A DNA stretch of 64,000 nt from an uncultured Oscillospiraceae bacterium (GCA_900540305.1 UQFL01000002.1:10474-74473); one strand, 5' to 3'; numbered from the stretch's first letter, positions 52,827 to 61,762 are shown. Made by a program: numbers and translations. The notes: generated from the letters alone by a model not told the origin.

Positions 52827-53198
52827 TTAAAACAAATCCTTTAAAAGCGGAAGAACATCAAAAAGTTTAAGAATTTTGATTGCCGTGTCCGCCTTATTTC
52901 TGTTTTCGGGAGAGAGATGCGGCTTTAACGCCATTATTAAATCTGTATTCTTGTTTGATGCGGAATTCATTTTATCAAAAATCGATTTAGCTTTCATCAT
53001 CATATTAAAATCGTCTGCATTAAGTCCGAGCGGATTTTGCATTGCCTTGCTCAACTGGGAGGAGTTTTTACCCCCTCCCTCATTTCTCGCTTGCGGTTCT
53101 TCTTTGCCCTCATCGCCGAGAATGGAAGCTGCAACGCCCTTGAGCATACTTATATCGTCAGCAGAAAGATTTGAAATTATATCATTTAAATTATCCAT
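52827..53198 (-). CDS. hypothetical small protein, trio gene 2
   Basis: A 123-residue soluble helical protein (IISNLSADDISMLKGVAASIL; LIMALKPHLSPENRNKADTAIKILKLFDVLPLLKDLF). The C-terminal block resembles an uncharacterised family seen in Clostridia beside similar small genes; I cannot name it. Four bases or fewer separate it from trio gene 1, and gene 3 follows in the same frame directly after its stop. Confidence 0.7.
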   Translation of the reverse strand: MDNLNDIISNLSADDISMLKGVAASILGDEGKEEPQARNEGGGKNSSQLSKAMQNPLGLNADDFNMMMKAKSIFDKMNSASNKNTDLIMALKPHLSPENRNKADTAIKILKLFDVLPLLKDLF

Positions 53199-53201
53199 AC
53201 G

Positions 53202-53453
53202 CTATTCCTTCATAAATTTTTTCAGCAGATCCTGCGCTTCCTTGGAGCCGAGCATTTTTTTAACGGCTTCCTTATCGGAGAGAACTTGCTTTATCTTTTT
53301 CCCCGTCTCGGGAGAAACATTTTGTCCTATAAAATCCTCAAGCTTTCCCTTTTCCGCTGCTGATTTCATTTTGCCTATATCAATGCCCGACTTTTTTTGT
53401 GCATGGCTGATAAGTTTTTCAACTTCTTTGTCGCTCAAATTAAAATCGCTCAT
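53202..53453 (-). CDS. hypothetical small protein, trio gene 1
   Basis: An 83-residue, highly charged helical protein (MSDFNLSDKEVEKLISHAQ; KEAVKKMLGSKEAQDLLKKF). A strong GGGGGG ribosome site lies 6 bases before the ATG, and trio gene 2 follows after 3 bases. No recognised domain. The three genes look like a conserved operon and may act together. Confidence 0.7.
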   Translation of the reverse strand: MSDFNLSDKEVEKLISHAQKKSGIDIGKMKSAAEKGKLEDFIGQNVSPETGKKIKQVLSDKEAVKKMLGSKEAQDLLKKFMKE

Positions 53454-53512
53454 TGTAATCCCCCCTTAAATAAAGTATAATAATATTTATGAAACCAAAA
53501 GGAGAGTTATGA

Positions 53513-53986
53513 ATGAGAATAATCGTAACTTCAGACAGTCATTCAAGAGATTCGTCATTTTTCAACATTGTTGAAAAACATATTGAAGAGGCGGAATACT
53601 TCATAAACCTCGGCGACAGTAATTCGGGTGACGACCTTGAAAACGCCAAGCTTTACTACAAAAGCAAGCTTCATCTTGAGTGCGTAGCTGGAAACTGTGA
53701 CTGGAGCAGTACACTGCCTACTGAAAAAATATTAAAGGCAGGCGGTAAAACAATATTTTTCTGCCACGGTCACACATATTATGTAAAGCACGGAATTGAA
53801 AGGCTTATTGAAACTGCAAGGGACAGAAAAGCCGATATTGCCCTTTTTGGCCACACGCATATTCCGTATCACGAATATATTGACGGCATTCACTATTTCA
53901 ACCCCGGTGCAGTTGAGGACGGTAATTACGGAATTATTGACATAACAGACGCAGGAATAGTTTGCATTAACGCAAAAATAAGATAA
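53513..53986 (+). CDS. YfcE/MJ0936-type metallophosphodiesterase
   Basis: A 157-residue small calcineurin-like phosphoesterase: IVTSDSHSRD, NLGDSNS, VAGNCDWS, FFCHGHTYYVKHG, LFGHTHIPYHE and YFNPGAVEDGNYG. These cover the metal-binding motifs of the YfcE family, which hydrolyses phosphodiester bonds of unknown natural substrates. The usual first D-x-H is S-D-S-H and GNHD is GNCD, both common in this family. AAAGGAG precedes the ATG. Single gene with terminator. Confidence 0.9.
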   Translation: MRIIVTSDSHSRDSSFFNIVEKHIEEAEYFINLGDSNSGDDLENAKLYYKSKLHLECVAGNCDWSSTLPTEKILKAGGKTIFFCHGHTYYVKHGIERLIETARDRKADIALFGHTHIPYHEYIDGIHYFNPGAVEDGNYGIIDITDAGIVCINAKIR

Positions 53987-54004
53987 TCAAAAAATACAGA
54001 CAAA

Positions 54005-54040
54005 AAAGCGAGCGTAACCAAAGTTACGCTCGCTTTCTAA
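54005..54040 (+). terminator. bidirectional terminator between YfcE-like gene and tcdA
   Basis: Perfect AAAGCGAGCGTAAC-CAAA-GTTACGCTCGCTTT, followed by CTAAAT on one side and TTTTTTG on the other. Confidence 0.9.
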
Positions 54041-54044
54041 ATTA

Positions 54045-54767
54045 TTAATCTTTATAATCAAGCAAATCCTTTATTACTTCGCCTGCTATTATTAGTCCAG
54101 CAACGGGCGGAACAAAAGGAGTACTGCCGGGAACACTTCTTCTCTGCCCGAAATCTTCTGTACAGTTACTCGGGACAACGGGAGTTAACGGTTTTTCTTT
54201 TGAATAAACAACTTTAAGCGATTTCACGCCCCTTTTTCTAAGCTCTGTTCTCATAACACGAGCAAGAGGACATACTGAAGTTTTATAAATATCCGCAACC
54301 TCAAACAGTTCGGGGTGCACCTTATTTCCCGTACCCATTGAGCTGATAATTTTTACATCATACTCTTGAGCCTTTTGCGCAAGGGATATTTTACCTGTTA
54401 CATTGTCAATCGCGTCAACAATATAATCAAATTCTGAAAAATCAAAATCATTTGCACTGTCAGGCGAATAGAATATATTATGCGTTATGATGTTTATTTC
54501 AGGGTTAATCTCAATAGCACGCTGAGCTGCTGCGTCAACCTTCGCCATACCTATGGTTTTATGCGTTGCTATAATCTGGCGGTTTAGATTAGTAAGGCTG
54601 ACGCTGTCGTTATCAATAAGATGAAGCGTTCCTACGCCTGCTCTTACAAGCGCCTCTACAACATAACCGCCTACCCCGCCGATGCCGAAAACGGCAACGG
54701 TTGAATTTTTCAACACAGAGGAGGAATTTTCACCGAGCAAAAACTCCGTTCTTGAAAACTGATTCAT
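54045..54767 (-). CDS. tcdA: tRNA threonylcarbamoyladenosine dehydratase
   Basis: A 240-residue E1-like enzyme that cyclises t6A to ct6A on tRNAs reading ANN codons. The E1 nucleotide-binding loop VFGIGGVGGYVVEAL, DNDSVSLTNLNRQ, VDAIDNVTGK and the downstream SSMGTGNKVHP and SVCPLARVMRTELR identify the TcdA/CsdL subgroup. The length is slightly short of E. coli TcdA, normal for Firmicutes. Single gene. Confidence 0.93.
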   Translation of the reverse strand: MNQFSRTEFLLGENSSSVLKNSTVAVFGIGGVGGYVVEALVRAGVGTLHLIDNDSVSLTNLNRQIIATHKTIGMAKVDAAAQRAIEINPEINIITHNIFYSPDSANDFDFSEFDYIVDAIDNVTGKISLAQKAQEYDVKIISSMGTGNKVHPELFEVADIYKTSVCPLARVMRTELRKRGVKSLKVVYSKEKPLTPVVPSNCTEDFGQRRSVPGSTPFVPPVAGLIIAGEVIKDLLDYKD

Positions 54768-54805
54768 AAAATTATCCTTTTATATTTAAAATTGTTTACC
54801 GAGTA

Positions 54806-54834
54806 ATTGTAACACAAGAGCAATAAAATTTCCA
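54806..54834 (-). promoter_or_regulatory. promoter of tcdA
   Basis: Minus strand: TGGAAA, 17 bases, TACAAT; moderate match. Confidence 0.45.
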
Positions 54835-54849
54835 TATTATATTTATTTG

Positions 54850-54878
54850 TTGAAAATCATTTGCCCTAATGGTATAAT
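54850..54878 (+). promoter_or_regulatory. promoter of cysK
   Basis: TTGAAA, 17 bases, TATAAT, 45 bases before the ATG; no T-box or CymR-like motif recognised. Confidence 0.75.
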
Positions 54879-54923
54879 ATTTTCCAACATTGTATTCAGC
54901 TTTGTTTTAAGAGGAGATTATTA

Positions 54924-55853
54924 ATGGTTTACAATACTATACTTGATGCAATCGGCCACACACCGATGATAAAATTAAACAGACTTTCAAACCCTGAGGA
55001 CGCTCAGATTCTTGTTAAATATGAGGGCGTTAACATCGGCGGCTCAATAAAAACAAGAACGGCATACAATATGCTTAAATGCGCTGAGGAAAAGGGTCTT
55101 ATTAATAAGGACACAATTATAGTTGAGCCCACTAGCGGAAATCAGGGTATCGGTCTTGCGCTTGTTGGTGCTGTTAAGGGCTACAAAATAAAAATCATTA
55201 TGCCCGATTCCGTTTCTGAGGAAAGAAGAAAGCTTGTTCAGAATTACGGCGCTGAAGTAATTCTTATTCATGACGACGGCAATATAGGAAAATGTATTGA
55301 AGAGTGTATGGAAACAGCTAAGCAAATGGCAAAGGAAAACCCGAATGTTTATATCCCCGGTCAGTTTGAAAACCCCGACAATCCCAAGGCTCATATTTAC
55401 CACACAGCAACGGAAATTCTTGAGCAGGTCAGCGGAGATATTGACGGATTTTGCAGCGGCGTCGGCACAGGCGGCACAATCAGCGGTATAGGCGAAGTGC
55501 TCAAAAGGCAAAATCCCTCAATCAAAATTTGGGCTGTTGAGCCTGAAAACGCAGCAATTCTGAGCGGCGGCTCCGTAGGCACTCATCTTCAGATGGGTAT
55601 AGGCGACGGACTTATTCCCGAAAATCTCAACACAACTATTTATGAGCATATCTGCGTTATTTCTGATGAGGAAGCTATTGAAACGGCAAAAAAACTTGCA
55701 TCAGAAGAAGGAATTATGTGCGGAATTTCAAGCGGTTCAAATGTTGCCGCAGCAATTAAACTTGCAAAAAGACTTGGCAAGGGCAAAACGGTTGTAACCG
55801 TTCTTCCCGACACAGGCGAAAGATATTTCAGCACAAAGCTTTTTGAAGACTGA
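54924..55853 (+). CDS. cysK: cysteine synthase (O-acetylserine sulfhydrylase)
   Basis: A 309-residue fold-type II PLP enzyme making cysteine from O-acetylserine and sulfide. IGHTPMIKLNRL opens the protein, and the PLP Lys is in NIGGSIKTRTAYN (about 44). Also present are VEPTSGNQGIGLAL, the glycine-rich GVGTGGTISGIGE and CGISSGSN. The motif reads GGSIKTR where many CysK proteins have PxxSVKDR; the K remains. Single gene with promoter and terminator. Confidence 0.93.
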   Translation: MVYNTILDAIGHTPMIKLNRLSNPEDAQILVKYEGVNIGGSIKTRTAYNMLKCAEEKGLINKDTIIVEPTSGNQGIGLALVGAVKGYKIKIIMPDSVSEERRKLVQNYGAEVILIHDDGNIGKCIEECMETAKQMAKENPNVYIPGQFENPDNPKAHIYHTATEILEQVSGDIDGFCSGVGTGGTISGIGEVLKRQNPSIKIWAVEPENAAILSGGSVGTHLQMGIGDGLIPENLNTTIYEHICVISDEEAIETAKKLASEEGIMCGISSGSNVAAAIKLAKRLGKGKTVVTVLPDTGERYFSTKLFED

Positions 55854-55897
55854 TATTTTGCAAACAAAATAAAATAAAATAAATCAAATCAAATTGT

Positions 55898-55927
55898 AAC
55901 AGCTGCACAAAAGTGCGGCTGTTTTTT
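55898..55927 (+). terminator. terminator of cysK
   Basis: AACAGC-T-GCAC-AAAA-GTGC-G-GCTGTT followed by TTTTATT. Confidence 0.85.
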
Positions 55928-55967
55928 ATTATGCCTGCATAATAATTGTACTTTCATCATTCTAATA

Positions 55968-55996
55968 TTGACAACTGTTAACTGCAATGATAACAT
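55968..55996 (+). promoter_or_regulatory. promoter of padR operon
   Basis: TTGACA, 17 bases, TAACAT, with the palindromic operator starting 2 bases later. Confidence 0.75.
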
Positions 55997-55997
55997 A

Positions 55998-56031
55998 TAC
56001 ATAGAGGCTCTATGTATCGAGCTTCTATGTA
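55998..56031 (+). promoter_or_regulatory. PadR-type operator palindrome
   Basis: TACATAGAG-G-CTCTATGTA (55998-56016) is a perfect 9-1-9 inverted repeat placed directly after the -10 box. A third half-site CTTCTATGTA follows at 56022. Position over the transcription start implies repression, most simply by the PadR protein itself. Confidence 0.7.
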
Positions 56032-56074
56032 AATCTTATTTAATATCTAACAAAAATGTAAAGGAGGCTTTGCT

Positions 56075-56401
56075 TTGAAAATCAGTAAGGAACTTATTAG
56101 CGGAAGCACCACAATGCTTGTGCTGTCCGTTATAAAAAATGAGGATATGTACGGATACAAAATCATCCGTGAGCTTGAGGTGAGAAGCGAATACGCTTTT
56201 TCATTTAAAGAGGGTACGCTTTACCCCATTTTACACGCACTTGAAAAAGAGCGCCTTGTTGAAAGCTATTGGGTTACGGCAGACGGAAGAAAAAGAAAAT
56301 ACTACCATATTACTAAGAAAGGAGCAAAGCGTCTTGAGGAGAAGGAAGAAGAATTCAAAGAATTCAGCGTATCCGTTTCCAAAGTGCTTAATTATGCGTA
56401 A
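56075..56401 (+). CDS. PadR-family transcriptional regulator
   Basis: A 108-residue winged-helix repressor: LISGSTTMLVLSVIKNEDMYGYKIIRELE, FKEGTLYPILHALEKERLVESYW and RKRKYYHITKKG are PadR hallmarks. The start is TTG at 56075, supported by AAGGAGG 7 bases upstream. Its stop overlaps the next ATG by one base (TAATG). PadR plus a HAAS-domain membrane protein is a frequent two-gene module, often sensing envelope stress or antimicrobials. Confidence 0.93.
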   Translation: MKISKELISGSTTMLVLSVIKNEDMYGYKIIRELEVRSEYAFSFKEGTLYPILHALEKERLVESYWVTADGRKRKYYHITKKGAKRLEEKEEEFKEFSVSVSKVLNYA

Positions 56402-57099
56402 TGAACGAACAGGAATTCTTGGTACAGGCAACTTCCAAAATATATAATTTAAAAAAGAAAAACAAAGTTGCAAGTGAACTCCATGACCACATTTTGCTCA
56501 AAGAAAACCGTTTCAAAGAAATGGGATACTCTGAAGAAGATTCTGAGAGAAAAAGCATTGAAGAAATGGGCGACGCTCAAGACATAGCAGAAACGCTCGG
56601 AGAACTTCATCAAGCCTATAATGTTGTTCCTGACTTAATTGTTTTAGCAGCTTTTTCTGCTGTACTTTACTGCGCTTACTTTCTTGAAAAAAGGTTTATT
56701 TTCGGAGACCCCGGCGCATTGTCAATGCTTGTATGCGGAATAATAGCAGGCGCAGCATCATTTTTCCTCTACGCCGCTTATTCATCATCTAAAAAGCACC
56801 CTGCGGCAGGCATATGCGCATTTGCAGCGGGAGTAATAGATTTAATATATCAATATTTTATGGCAAAAGAACTCAGCGAACTTACTGACGGAGAGTTCAA
56901 AAATCTTATAAATTTCATCACAAACAATAAGATATATTATGATACAAATCAATATAACAACAAGCTTTTAATAACAATTCTGTGTATTTTAGGAATTGTT
57001 TTTACAATTGCTGTTATTACTGTTTTGATATACTCAATAAAGAAAAAATGTGTTGCAACAGTTCCTTTGACAACCGTGCAAACCGTGCAACTACAGTAA
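56401..57099 (+). CDS. HAAS-domain (permease prefix) membrane protein
   Basis: A 232-residue protein. Residues 1-80 are the HAAS (DUF1700-type) signalling helix bundle (VASELHDHILLKENRFKEMGYSEEDSERKSIEEMG). After it come four to five membrane helices. HAAS domains are encoded next to PadR regulators and are thought to interact with them or link them to membrane events. It is coupled to padR by TAATG, and the following broken gene overlaps its end. Confidence 0.85.
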   Translation: MNEQEFLVQATSKIYNLKKKNKVASELHDHILLKENRFKEMGYSEEDSERKSIEEMGDAQDIAETLGELHQAYNVVPDLIVLAAFSAVLYCAYFLEKRFIFGDPGALSMLVCGIIAGAASFFLYAAYSSSKKHPAAGICAFAAGVIDLIYQYFMAKELSELTDGEFKNLINFITNNKIYYDTNQYNNKLLITILCILGIVFTIAVITVLIYSIKKKCVATVPLTTVQTVQLQ

Positions 57100-58519
57100 T
57101 ATTTATTATAATATTTATTTGCTTAACTGTTGCGGCTGGAGGCTTCGGAATAAACACTTTTAGGCAAATTGAATTGTTGAAAAGCGAATACAAAAACGCT
57201 TTTGATTTTGTTATAGAAGCAGAAAAAAGCTGTTCAACTCAGGAAGAAATCGGTGAATATCTAAAAAATTCGGAATACAATTTCGGAGATGTGGATATCG
57301 AAAACGATAAATATTACACTTATTCAAATAATCTTGTAAATTTAACCGTAGAACTTTATGAGCCCGAAGAGACGAATGAAGATGCAGTCGGAATAGAGAA
57401 ATTATTAAATGATTATTACGAAAAAAGCGATTATGCTGGCAGGTATGTTTATTCAATAAACCTTACAACAAACAACAATTACTTTGATAAGGGATATGAT
57501 TCTCTCACTCTGAGTACTCTCAAGGCTGATGAGGAAAAATTAGAAACACTGTATAGTTTCAGACCTTATGAACACACAAATGTTGAGCGATATGAATACT
57601 ATAAAAAATATATGCCGACTGAATTCAGCTGCACAAAATGCTGCCGTGAACTTGTAGAAAGCAAATTTGAATTCAGGTATATTGAGGGTTCAGGAGAACT
57701 GAAAGACACTAACTACTTTGAATTCTCTACGGAAACACAGCCGTTACTCGACTTCAAAAAGCGGGAAAAAGAAATCACTCAAATATTAAAAAAAAACAAT
57801 TCAACAGACCCTAAGGAAATTGCAAAAATCACAGGCACAACAGCCATTGACCCTGAATTTACTGAAGAAGAATATATTTTGTTTGTAGACAGCCTTACCG
57901 ATAATAATTATCTTAGTGTTGATACCGAAAGCAGTGAGTTTACAGACTTTATAAAAGCTTTATATCCTTCTTTTCGCAAATATCATATTTATGATGACTG
58001 GTACTTTTCCTTTTCAGATATGATAAATATAACTTTGTTGTTTTTAATAACAATTTCGATATTATAAGTTTTATCAGCGAACCAAGGGATTTTTATGTTA
58101 ATCAAACCGACTTAAACGGAAACCCGATATACAGCCAAACCGAATACGGCGAATTCAGCAAAATTGAAATAAACGGCGGTTATTTTGACAAAAAAGGACT
58201 TTTCTATAACGAGGCGGAAAAAGTGCGGTACTACTCAAAAGACGGCAATACTTACCGCTATTATACTTACATAGACGAAAATGAGAAAAACGAAGATGAA
58301 ATGAAAAAATACTGCCTCAGGGATAGCAAGGGAAATATCTACCCACATGAAAAGTGCTTTATAGATAAAGACGGCTGGCTCGTGATAAACGATTCCGAAA
58401 TTAAGATTGACCAAAATGCAAACTATACAAATGCCAACGGAGAACAATTTACTCCTGCATTGGACACAAGCTGGAATGAAGACGACAATGTAACAGTTCT
58501 CAGCGATTTCACAAATTAA
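57048..58519 (+). pseudogene. frameshifted membrane-anchored protein of the PadR/HAAS operon
   Basis: The first frame (57048-58067) encodes one N-terminal membrane helix (residues 14-36) and a large acidic, Tyr-rich extracytoplasmic domain. It ends in an implausible hydrophobic tail after the Thr/Ser-rich stretch near 58015. The neighbouring frame continues the domain in the same style (RYDKYNFVVFNNNFDIIS) without a stop until 58519. One missing base near 58005-58018, within T-rich TTTTCCTTTTC, would join the two. No slippery heptamer of the usual kind is present, so a real mutation or a sequencing error is likelier than programmed frameshifting. Family unknown. Confidence 0.75.
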
Positions 58520-58529
58520 TATAATATTA

Positions 58530-58562
58530 AAGACCTCCGCATAAAACGGAGGTCTTATTTTA
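58530..58562 (+). terminator. terminator of padR operon
   Basis: AAGACCTCCG-CATAAAA-CGGAGGTCTT followed by ATTTTATT; convergent with the truncated gene. Confidence 0.85.
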
Positions 58563-59190
58563 TTCAGCTGATATTTTTTCAAATGTATACATTTTTTGTG
58601 TATCGGTTTCGTTTACATTGATTGTAGTCAAAGTGCAGGAGGGTTTTGTATTATTCGACCCTGCCGCATTATATCCGCCGAGACTGCTGAGCTGATAATA
58701 TCTGTTATTGTAATAATATGCGATATTATCGCTGTGAACATGGGCGGTGGAAATAAGGGTTATATATTCATTATCCTGCGTCATTGAGTCAAAAAGCTGA
58801 TTATCCTTTATATCGTCAACAGCATATTCATCTGAAAACGGGAAATTTTCATACGGCACCCCGTTTTCATAAGCCGTTTTGAAAGCAGGGGTTGGCATAT
58901 GGAAAAATACGCTTGTTTTAACTTTTCTTGCGTCTATTTCATCAAGCAGCCAGTTGATTTGGCTTTCCTTTATGTAATCATAGCTTCCGCTGTTATTTAG
59001 GGAAAGCGAATCCATAACCGCTATGGAATGAACGGTGCTCCCGTTTTGAGTTAGGTCAATGAAAAACTGCATTGAACCGTCAATACCCTCTTCATTGCCG
59101 CAGATGAAATTAGGATACTGCATCATATAAGCAATAAGGTCTTCGTTTGAGCCGTCCTGCTGCCCGTCATTATTACCGGGAGCAAATGCT
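58560..59190 (-). pseudogene. C-terminal fragment of a calcineurin-like metallophosphoesterase
   Basis: Reading from about 59190, the minus strand gives AFAPGNNDGQQDGSNEDLIAYMMQYPNFI and continues to 58560. This is the part of a metallophosphoesterase from the GNHD block (here GNND) onward, with FFHMPTPAF and ISTAHVHSDN as the later metal motifs. The N-terminal half with the first metal motifs is missing, and a stop lies immediately upstream of the Ala of AFAPG. The break coincides with the point where base composition changes, so the island insertion or a linked rearrangement cut the gene. Confidence 0.75.
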
Positions 59191-59520
59191 CATGTACGGT
59201 AAGGAAGCAAGCAACCGAAAACAAGAGATAGACCGCCAGCACTACACTATTCCGAACCAAAGACCAAAAGATAAGCATTGTGGGAAAATCTAAACTTTTG
59301 GATTTTCCTACAATGCCAACTACGGCGGAATCCCTCCCACTCCTTATATCTTTCTGTATACATTGAATTTGTATTTAGTAAAATGCAGACAACACCACGG
59401 ATCGGCTTTTGGTTGGACAATTCCAACCAAACACCACAGCAGACAGCAGAAAACATTCTGAACGCTAGGAAGCCGGTATGATTGTTACATATAAGGGGAA
59501 GAAAAATTTCTTTTAGGTAC
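59191..59520. other. non-coding left end of the island with two strong hairpins
   Basis: No convincing gene here. At 59275-59316, a 16-bp stem (GCATTGT...ACAATGC with one G-T) encloses a 10-base loop. At 59408-59431, TTTGGTTGGA-CAAT-TCCAACCAAA is a perfect hairpin. A frame of 33 codons around 59383-59481 has no ribosome site and is not called. The hairpins may be terminators insulating tet(W) or parts of the element's end. Confidence 0.6.
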
Positions 59521-59549
59521 TTGCTTTCCTAAAACTGATGTGATACAAT
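59521..59549 (+). promoter_or_regulatory. promoter of tet(W)
   Basis: TTGCTT, 17 bases, TACAAT, followed by a leader of about 285 bases. The leader resembles those known upstream of tet(M) and tet(O). Confidence 0.75.
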
Positions 59550-59577
59550 GATTTAATCTAGAAAAGGAGTAAAAAAT

Positions 59578-59601
59578 ATGCGGCAAGGTATTCTTAAATA
59601 A
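59578..59601 (+). CDS. tet(W) leader peptide 1 (7 residues)
   Basis: MRQGILK followed by TAA, with AAAGGAG 7-8 bases before the ATG. Its last codons (GTATTCTTAAAT, 59588-59599) can pair perfectly with 59673-59684, so ribosome progress through it would change leader folding. The same style of peptide is found upstream of other ribosomal protection genes. Confidence 0.65.
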   Translation: MRQGILK

Positions 59602-59684
59602 AACTATAATCAAATAGTGGGAACAAAGGATTATGATAGCTCCTTTTGTAGGGGCTTAGTTTTTTGTACCCAATTTAAGAATAC
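59588..59684 (+). promoter_or_regulatory. tet(W) leader structure with internal terminator
   Basis: Outer stem 59588-59599 with 59673-59684 (12 bp). Inside it, GGGAACAAA (59619) can pair with TTTGTACCC (one mismatch), and AGCTCC/GGGGCT (59638-59656) followed by TTTTTT forms a compact terminator. The nesting suggests a first attenuation step. Confidence 0.55.
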
Positions 59685-59738
59685 TTTTGCCTTATCAATT
59701 TTGACATATCCCCAAAAACAGCAATCACAAACAGGTGT

Positions 59739-59783
59739 ATGCTGTATATGTGTATGTCCGCAACTTATAATCCCCAGTGGTAA
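59739..59783 (+). CDS. tet(W) leader peptide 2 (14 residues)
   Basis: ATG at 59739 opens MLYMCMSATYNPQW, ending TAA. Inner ATG codons at 59748 and 59754 are also possible starts. The final codons NPQW lie in the 5' arm of the attenuator at 59770. A ribosome stalled by tetracycline here would keep the terminator from forming. Confidence 0.6.
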   Translation: MLYMCMSATYNPQW

Positions 59784-59808
59784 AAGTATTTTACTGCTGG
59801 GGATTTTT
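59770..59808 (+). promoter_or_regulatory. transcription attenuator of tet(W)
   Basis: ATCCCCAG-T-GGTAAAA...TTTTACT-G-CTGGGGAT forms a strong stem with loop GTA, followed by TTTTT. It lies 35 bases before the tet(W) ATG and overlaps leader peptide 2, as in the tet(M) attenuation model. Confidence 0.8.
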
Positions 59809-59842
59809 ATGCCCTTTGGGGCTGTAAAGGGAGGACAATCAC

Positions 59843-61762
59843 ATGAAAATAATCAATATTGGAATTCTTGCCCATGTAGACGCTGGAAAGACGACCTTGA
59901 CGGAGAGCCTGCTATATGCCAGCGGAGCCATTTCAGAACCGGGGAGCGTCGAAAAAGGGACAACGAGGACGGACACCATGTTTTTGGAGCGGCAGCGTGG
60001 GATTACCATTCAAGCGGCAGTCACTTCCTTCCAGTGGCACAGATGTAAAGTTAACATTGTGGATACGCCCGGCCACATGGATTTTTTGGCGGAGGTGTAC
60101 CGCTCTTTGGCTGTTTTAGATGGGGCCATCTTGGTGATCTCCGCTAAAGATGGCGTGCAGGCCCAGACCCGTATTCTGTTCCATGCCCTGCGGAAAATGA
60201 ACATTCCCACCGTTATCTTTATCAACAAGATCGACCAGGCTGGCGTTGATTTGCAGAGCGTGGTTCAGTCTGTTCGGGATAAGCTCTCCGCCGATATTAT
60301 CATCAAGCAGACGGTGTCGCTGTCCCCGGAAATAGTCCTGGAGGAAAATACCGACATAGAAGCATGGGATGCGGTCATCGAAAATAACGATGAATTATTG
60401 GAAAAGTATATCGCAGGAGAACCAATCAGCCGGGAAAAACTTGCGCGGGAGGAACAGCAGCGGGTTCAAGACGCCTCCCTGTTCCCAGTCTATCATGGCA
60501 GCGCCAAAAATGGCCTTGGCATTCAACCGTTGATGGATGCGGTGACAGGGCTGTTCCAACCGATTGGGGAACAGGGGGGCGCCGCCCTATGCGGCAGCGT
60601 TTTCAAGGTTGAGTACACCGATTGCGGCCAGCGGCGTGTCTATCTACGGTTATACAGCGGAACGCTGCGCCTGCGGGATACGGTGGCCCTGGCCGGGAGA
60701 GAAAAGCTGAAAATCACAGAGATGCGTATTCCATCCAAAGGGGAAATTGTTCGGACAGACACCGCTTATCAGGGTGAAATTGTTATCCTTCCCAGCGACA
60801 GCGTGAGGTTAAACGATGTATTAGGGGACCAAACCCGGCTCCCTCGTAAAAGGTGGCGCGAGGACCCCCTCCCCATGCTGCGGACGACGATTGCGCCGAA
60901 AACGGCAGCGCAAAGAGAACGGCTGCTGGACGCTCTTACGCAACTTGCGGATACTGACCCGCTTTTGCGTTGCGAAGTGGATTCCATCACCCATGAGATC
61001 ATTCTTTCTTTTTTGGGCCGGGTGCAGTTGGAGGTTGTTTCCGCTTTGCTGTCGGAAAAATACAAGCTTGAAACAGTGGTAAAGGAACCCTCCGTCATTT
61101 ATATGGAGCGGCCGCTCAAAGCAGCCAGCCACACCATCCATATCGAGGTGCCGCCCAACCCGTTTTGGGCATCCATAGGACTGTCTGTTACACCACTCTC
61201 GCTTGGCTCCGGTGTACAATACGAGAGCCGGGTTTCGCTGGGATACTTGAACCAGAGTTTTCAAAACGCTGTCAGGGATGGTATCCGTTACGGGCTGGAG
61301 CAGGGCTTGTTCGGCTGGAACGTAACGGACTGTAAGATTTGCTTTGAATACGGGCTTTATTACAGTCCGGTCAGCACGCCGGCGGACTTCCGCTCATTGG
61401 CCCCGATTGTATTGGAACAGGCATTGAAGGAATCGGGGACGCAGCTGCTGGAACCTTATCTCTCGTTCACCCTCTATGCGCCCCAGGAATACCTTTCCAG
61501 GGCTTATCACGATGCGCCAAAATACTGTGCCGCTATCGAAACGGCCCAGGTAAAAAAGGATGAAGTTGTCTTTACTGGCGAGATTCCCGCCCGCTGTATA
61601 CAGGCATACCGTACTGATCTGGCCTTTTACACCAACGGGCGGAGCGTATGCCTTACAGAGCTGAAAGGATATCAGGCCGCTGTCGGTCAGCCGGTCATCC
61701 AGCCCCGCCGTCCAAACAGCCGCCTGGACAAGGTGCGCCATATGTTTCAGAAGGTAATGTAA
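59843..61762 (+). CDS. tet(W): tetracycline resistance ribosomal protection protein Tet(W)
   Basis: A 639-residue EF-G-like GTPase that removes tetracycline from the ribosome. G-domain motifs: AHVDAGKTT (G1), RGITI (G2), DTPGHMDF (G3) and NKID (G4). Domain IV carries the SLGYLNQ and [12 protein letters not shown] region that contacts the decoding site. The length and sequence match Tet(W) closely as I recall it; a handful of residues may differ from the type sequence. GGGAGG lies 8 bases before the ATG. The GC-rich codon use contrasts with the host chromosome, a sign of recent transfer. Expression is likely attenuated through its leader. Confidence 0.97.
   Translation: MKIINIGILAHVDAGKTTLTESLLYASGAISEPGSVEKGTTRTDTMFLERQRGITIQAAVTSFQWHRCKVNIVDTPGHMDFLAEVYRSLAVLDGAILVISAKDGVQAQTRILFHALRKMNIPTVIFINKIDQAGVDLQSVVQSVRDKLSADIIIKQTVSLSPEIVLEENTDIEAWDAVIENNDELLEKYIAGEPISREKLAREEQQRVQDASLFPVYHGSAKNGLGIQPLMDAVTGLFQPIGEQGGAALCGSVFKVEYTDCGQRRVYLRLYSGTLRLRDTVALAGREKLKITEMRIPSKGEIVRTDTAYQGEIVILPSDSVRLNDVLGDQTRLPRKRWREDPLPMLRTTIAPKTAAQRERLLDALTQLADTDPLLRCEVDSITHEIILSFLGRVQLEVVSALLSEKYKLETVVKEPSVIYMERPLKAASHTIHIEVPPNPFWASIGLSVTPLSLGSGVQYESRVSLGYLNQSFQNAVRDGIRYGLEQGLFGWNVTDCKICFEYGLYYSPVSTPADFRSLAPIVLEQALKESGTQLLEPYLSFTLYAPQEYLSRAYHDAPKYCAAIETAQVKKDEVVFTGEIPARCIQAYRTDLAFYTNGRSVCLTELKGYQAAVGQPVIQPRRPNSRLDKVRHMFQKVM

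Noticed and set aside
58000..58020. Programmed -1 frameshift
   Set aside because: No X-XXY-YYZ slippery heptamer in the zero frame and no obvious downstream pseudoknot; mutation or error is simpler.
59383..59481. 33-codon frame in the island's left end
   Set aside because: It lacks a ribosome site and overlaps a perfect hairpin; no recognisable domain.
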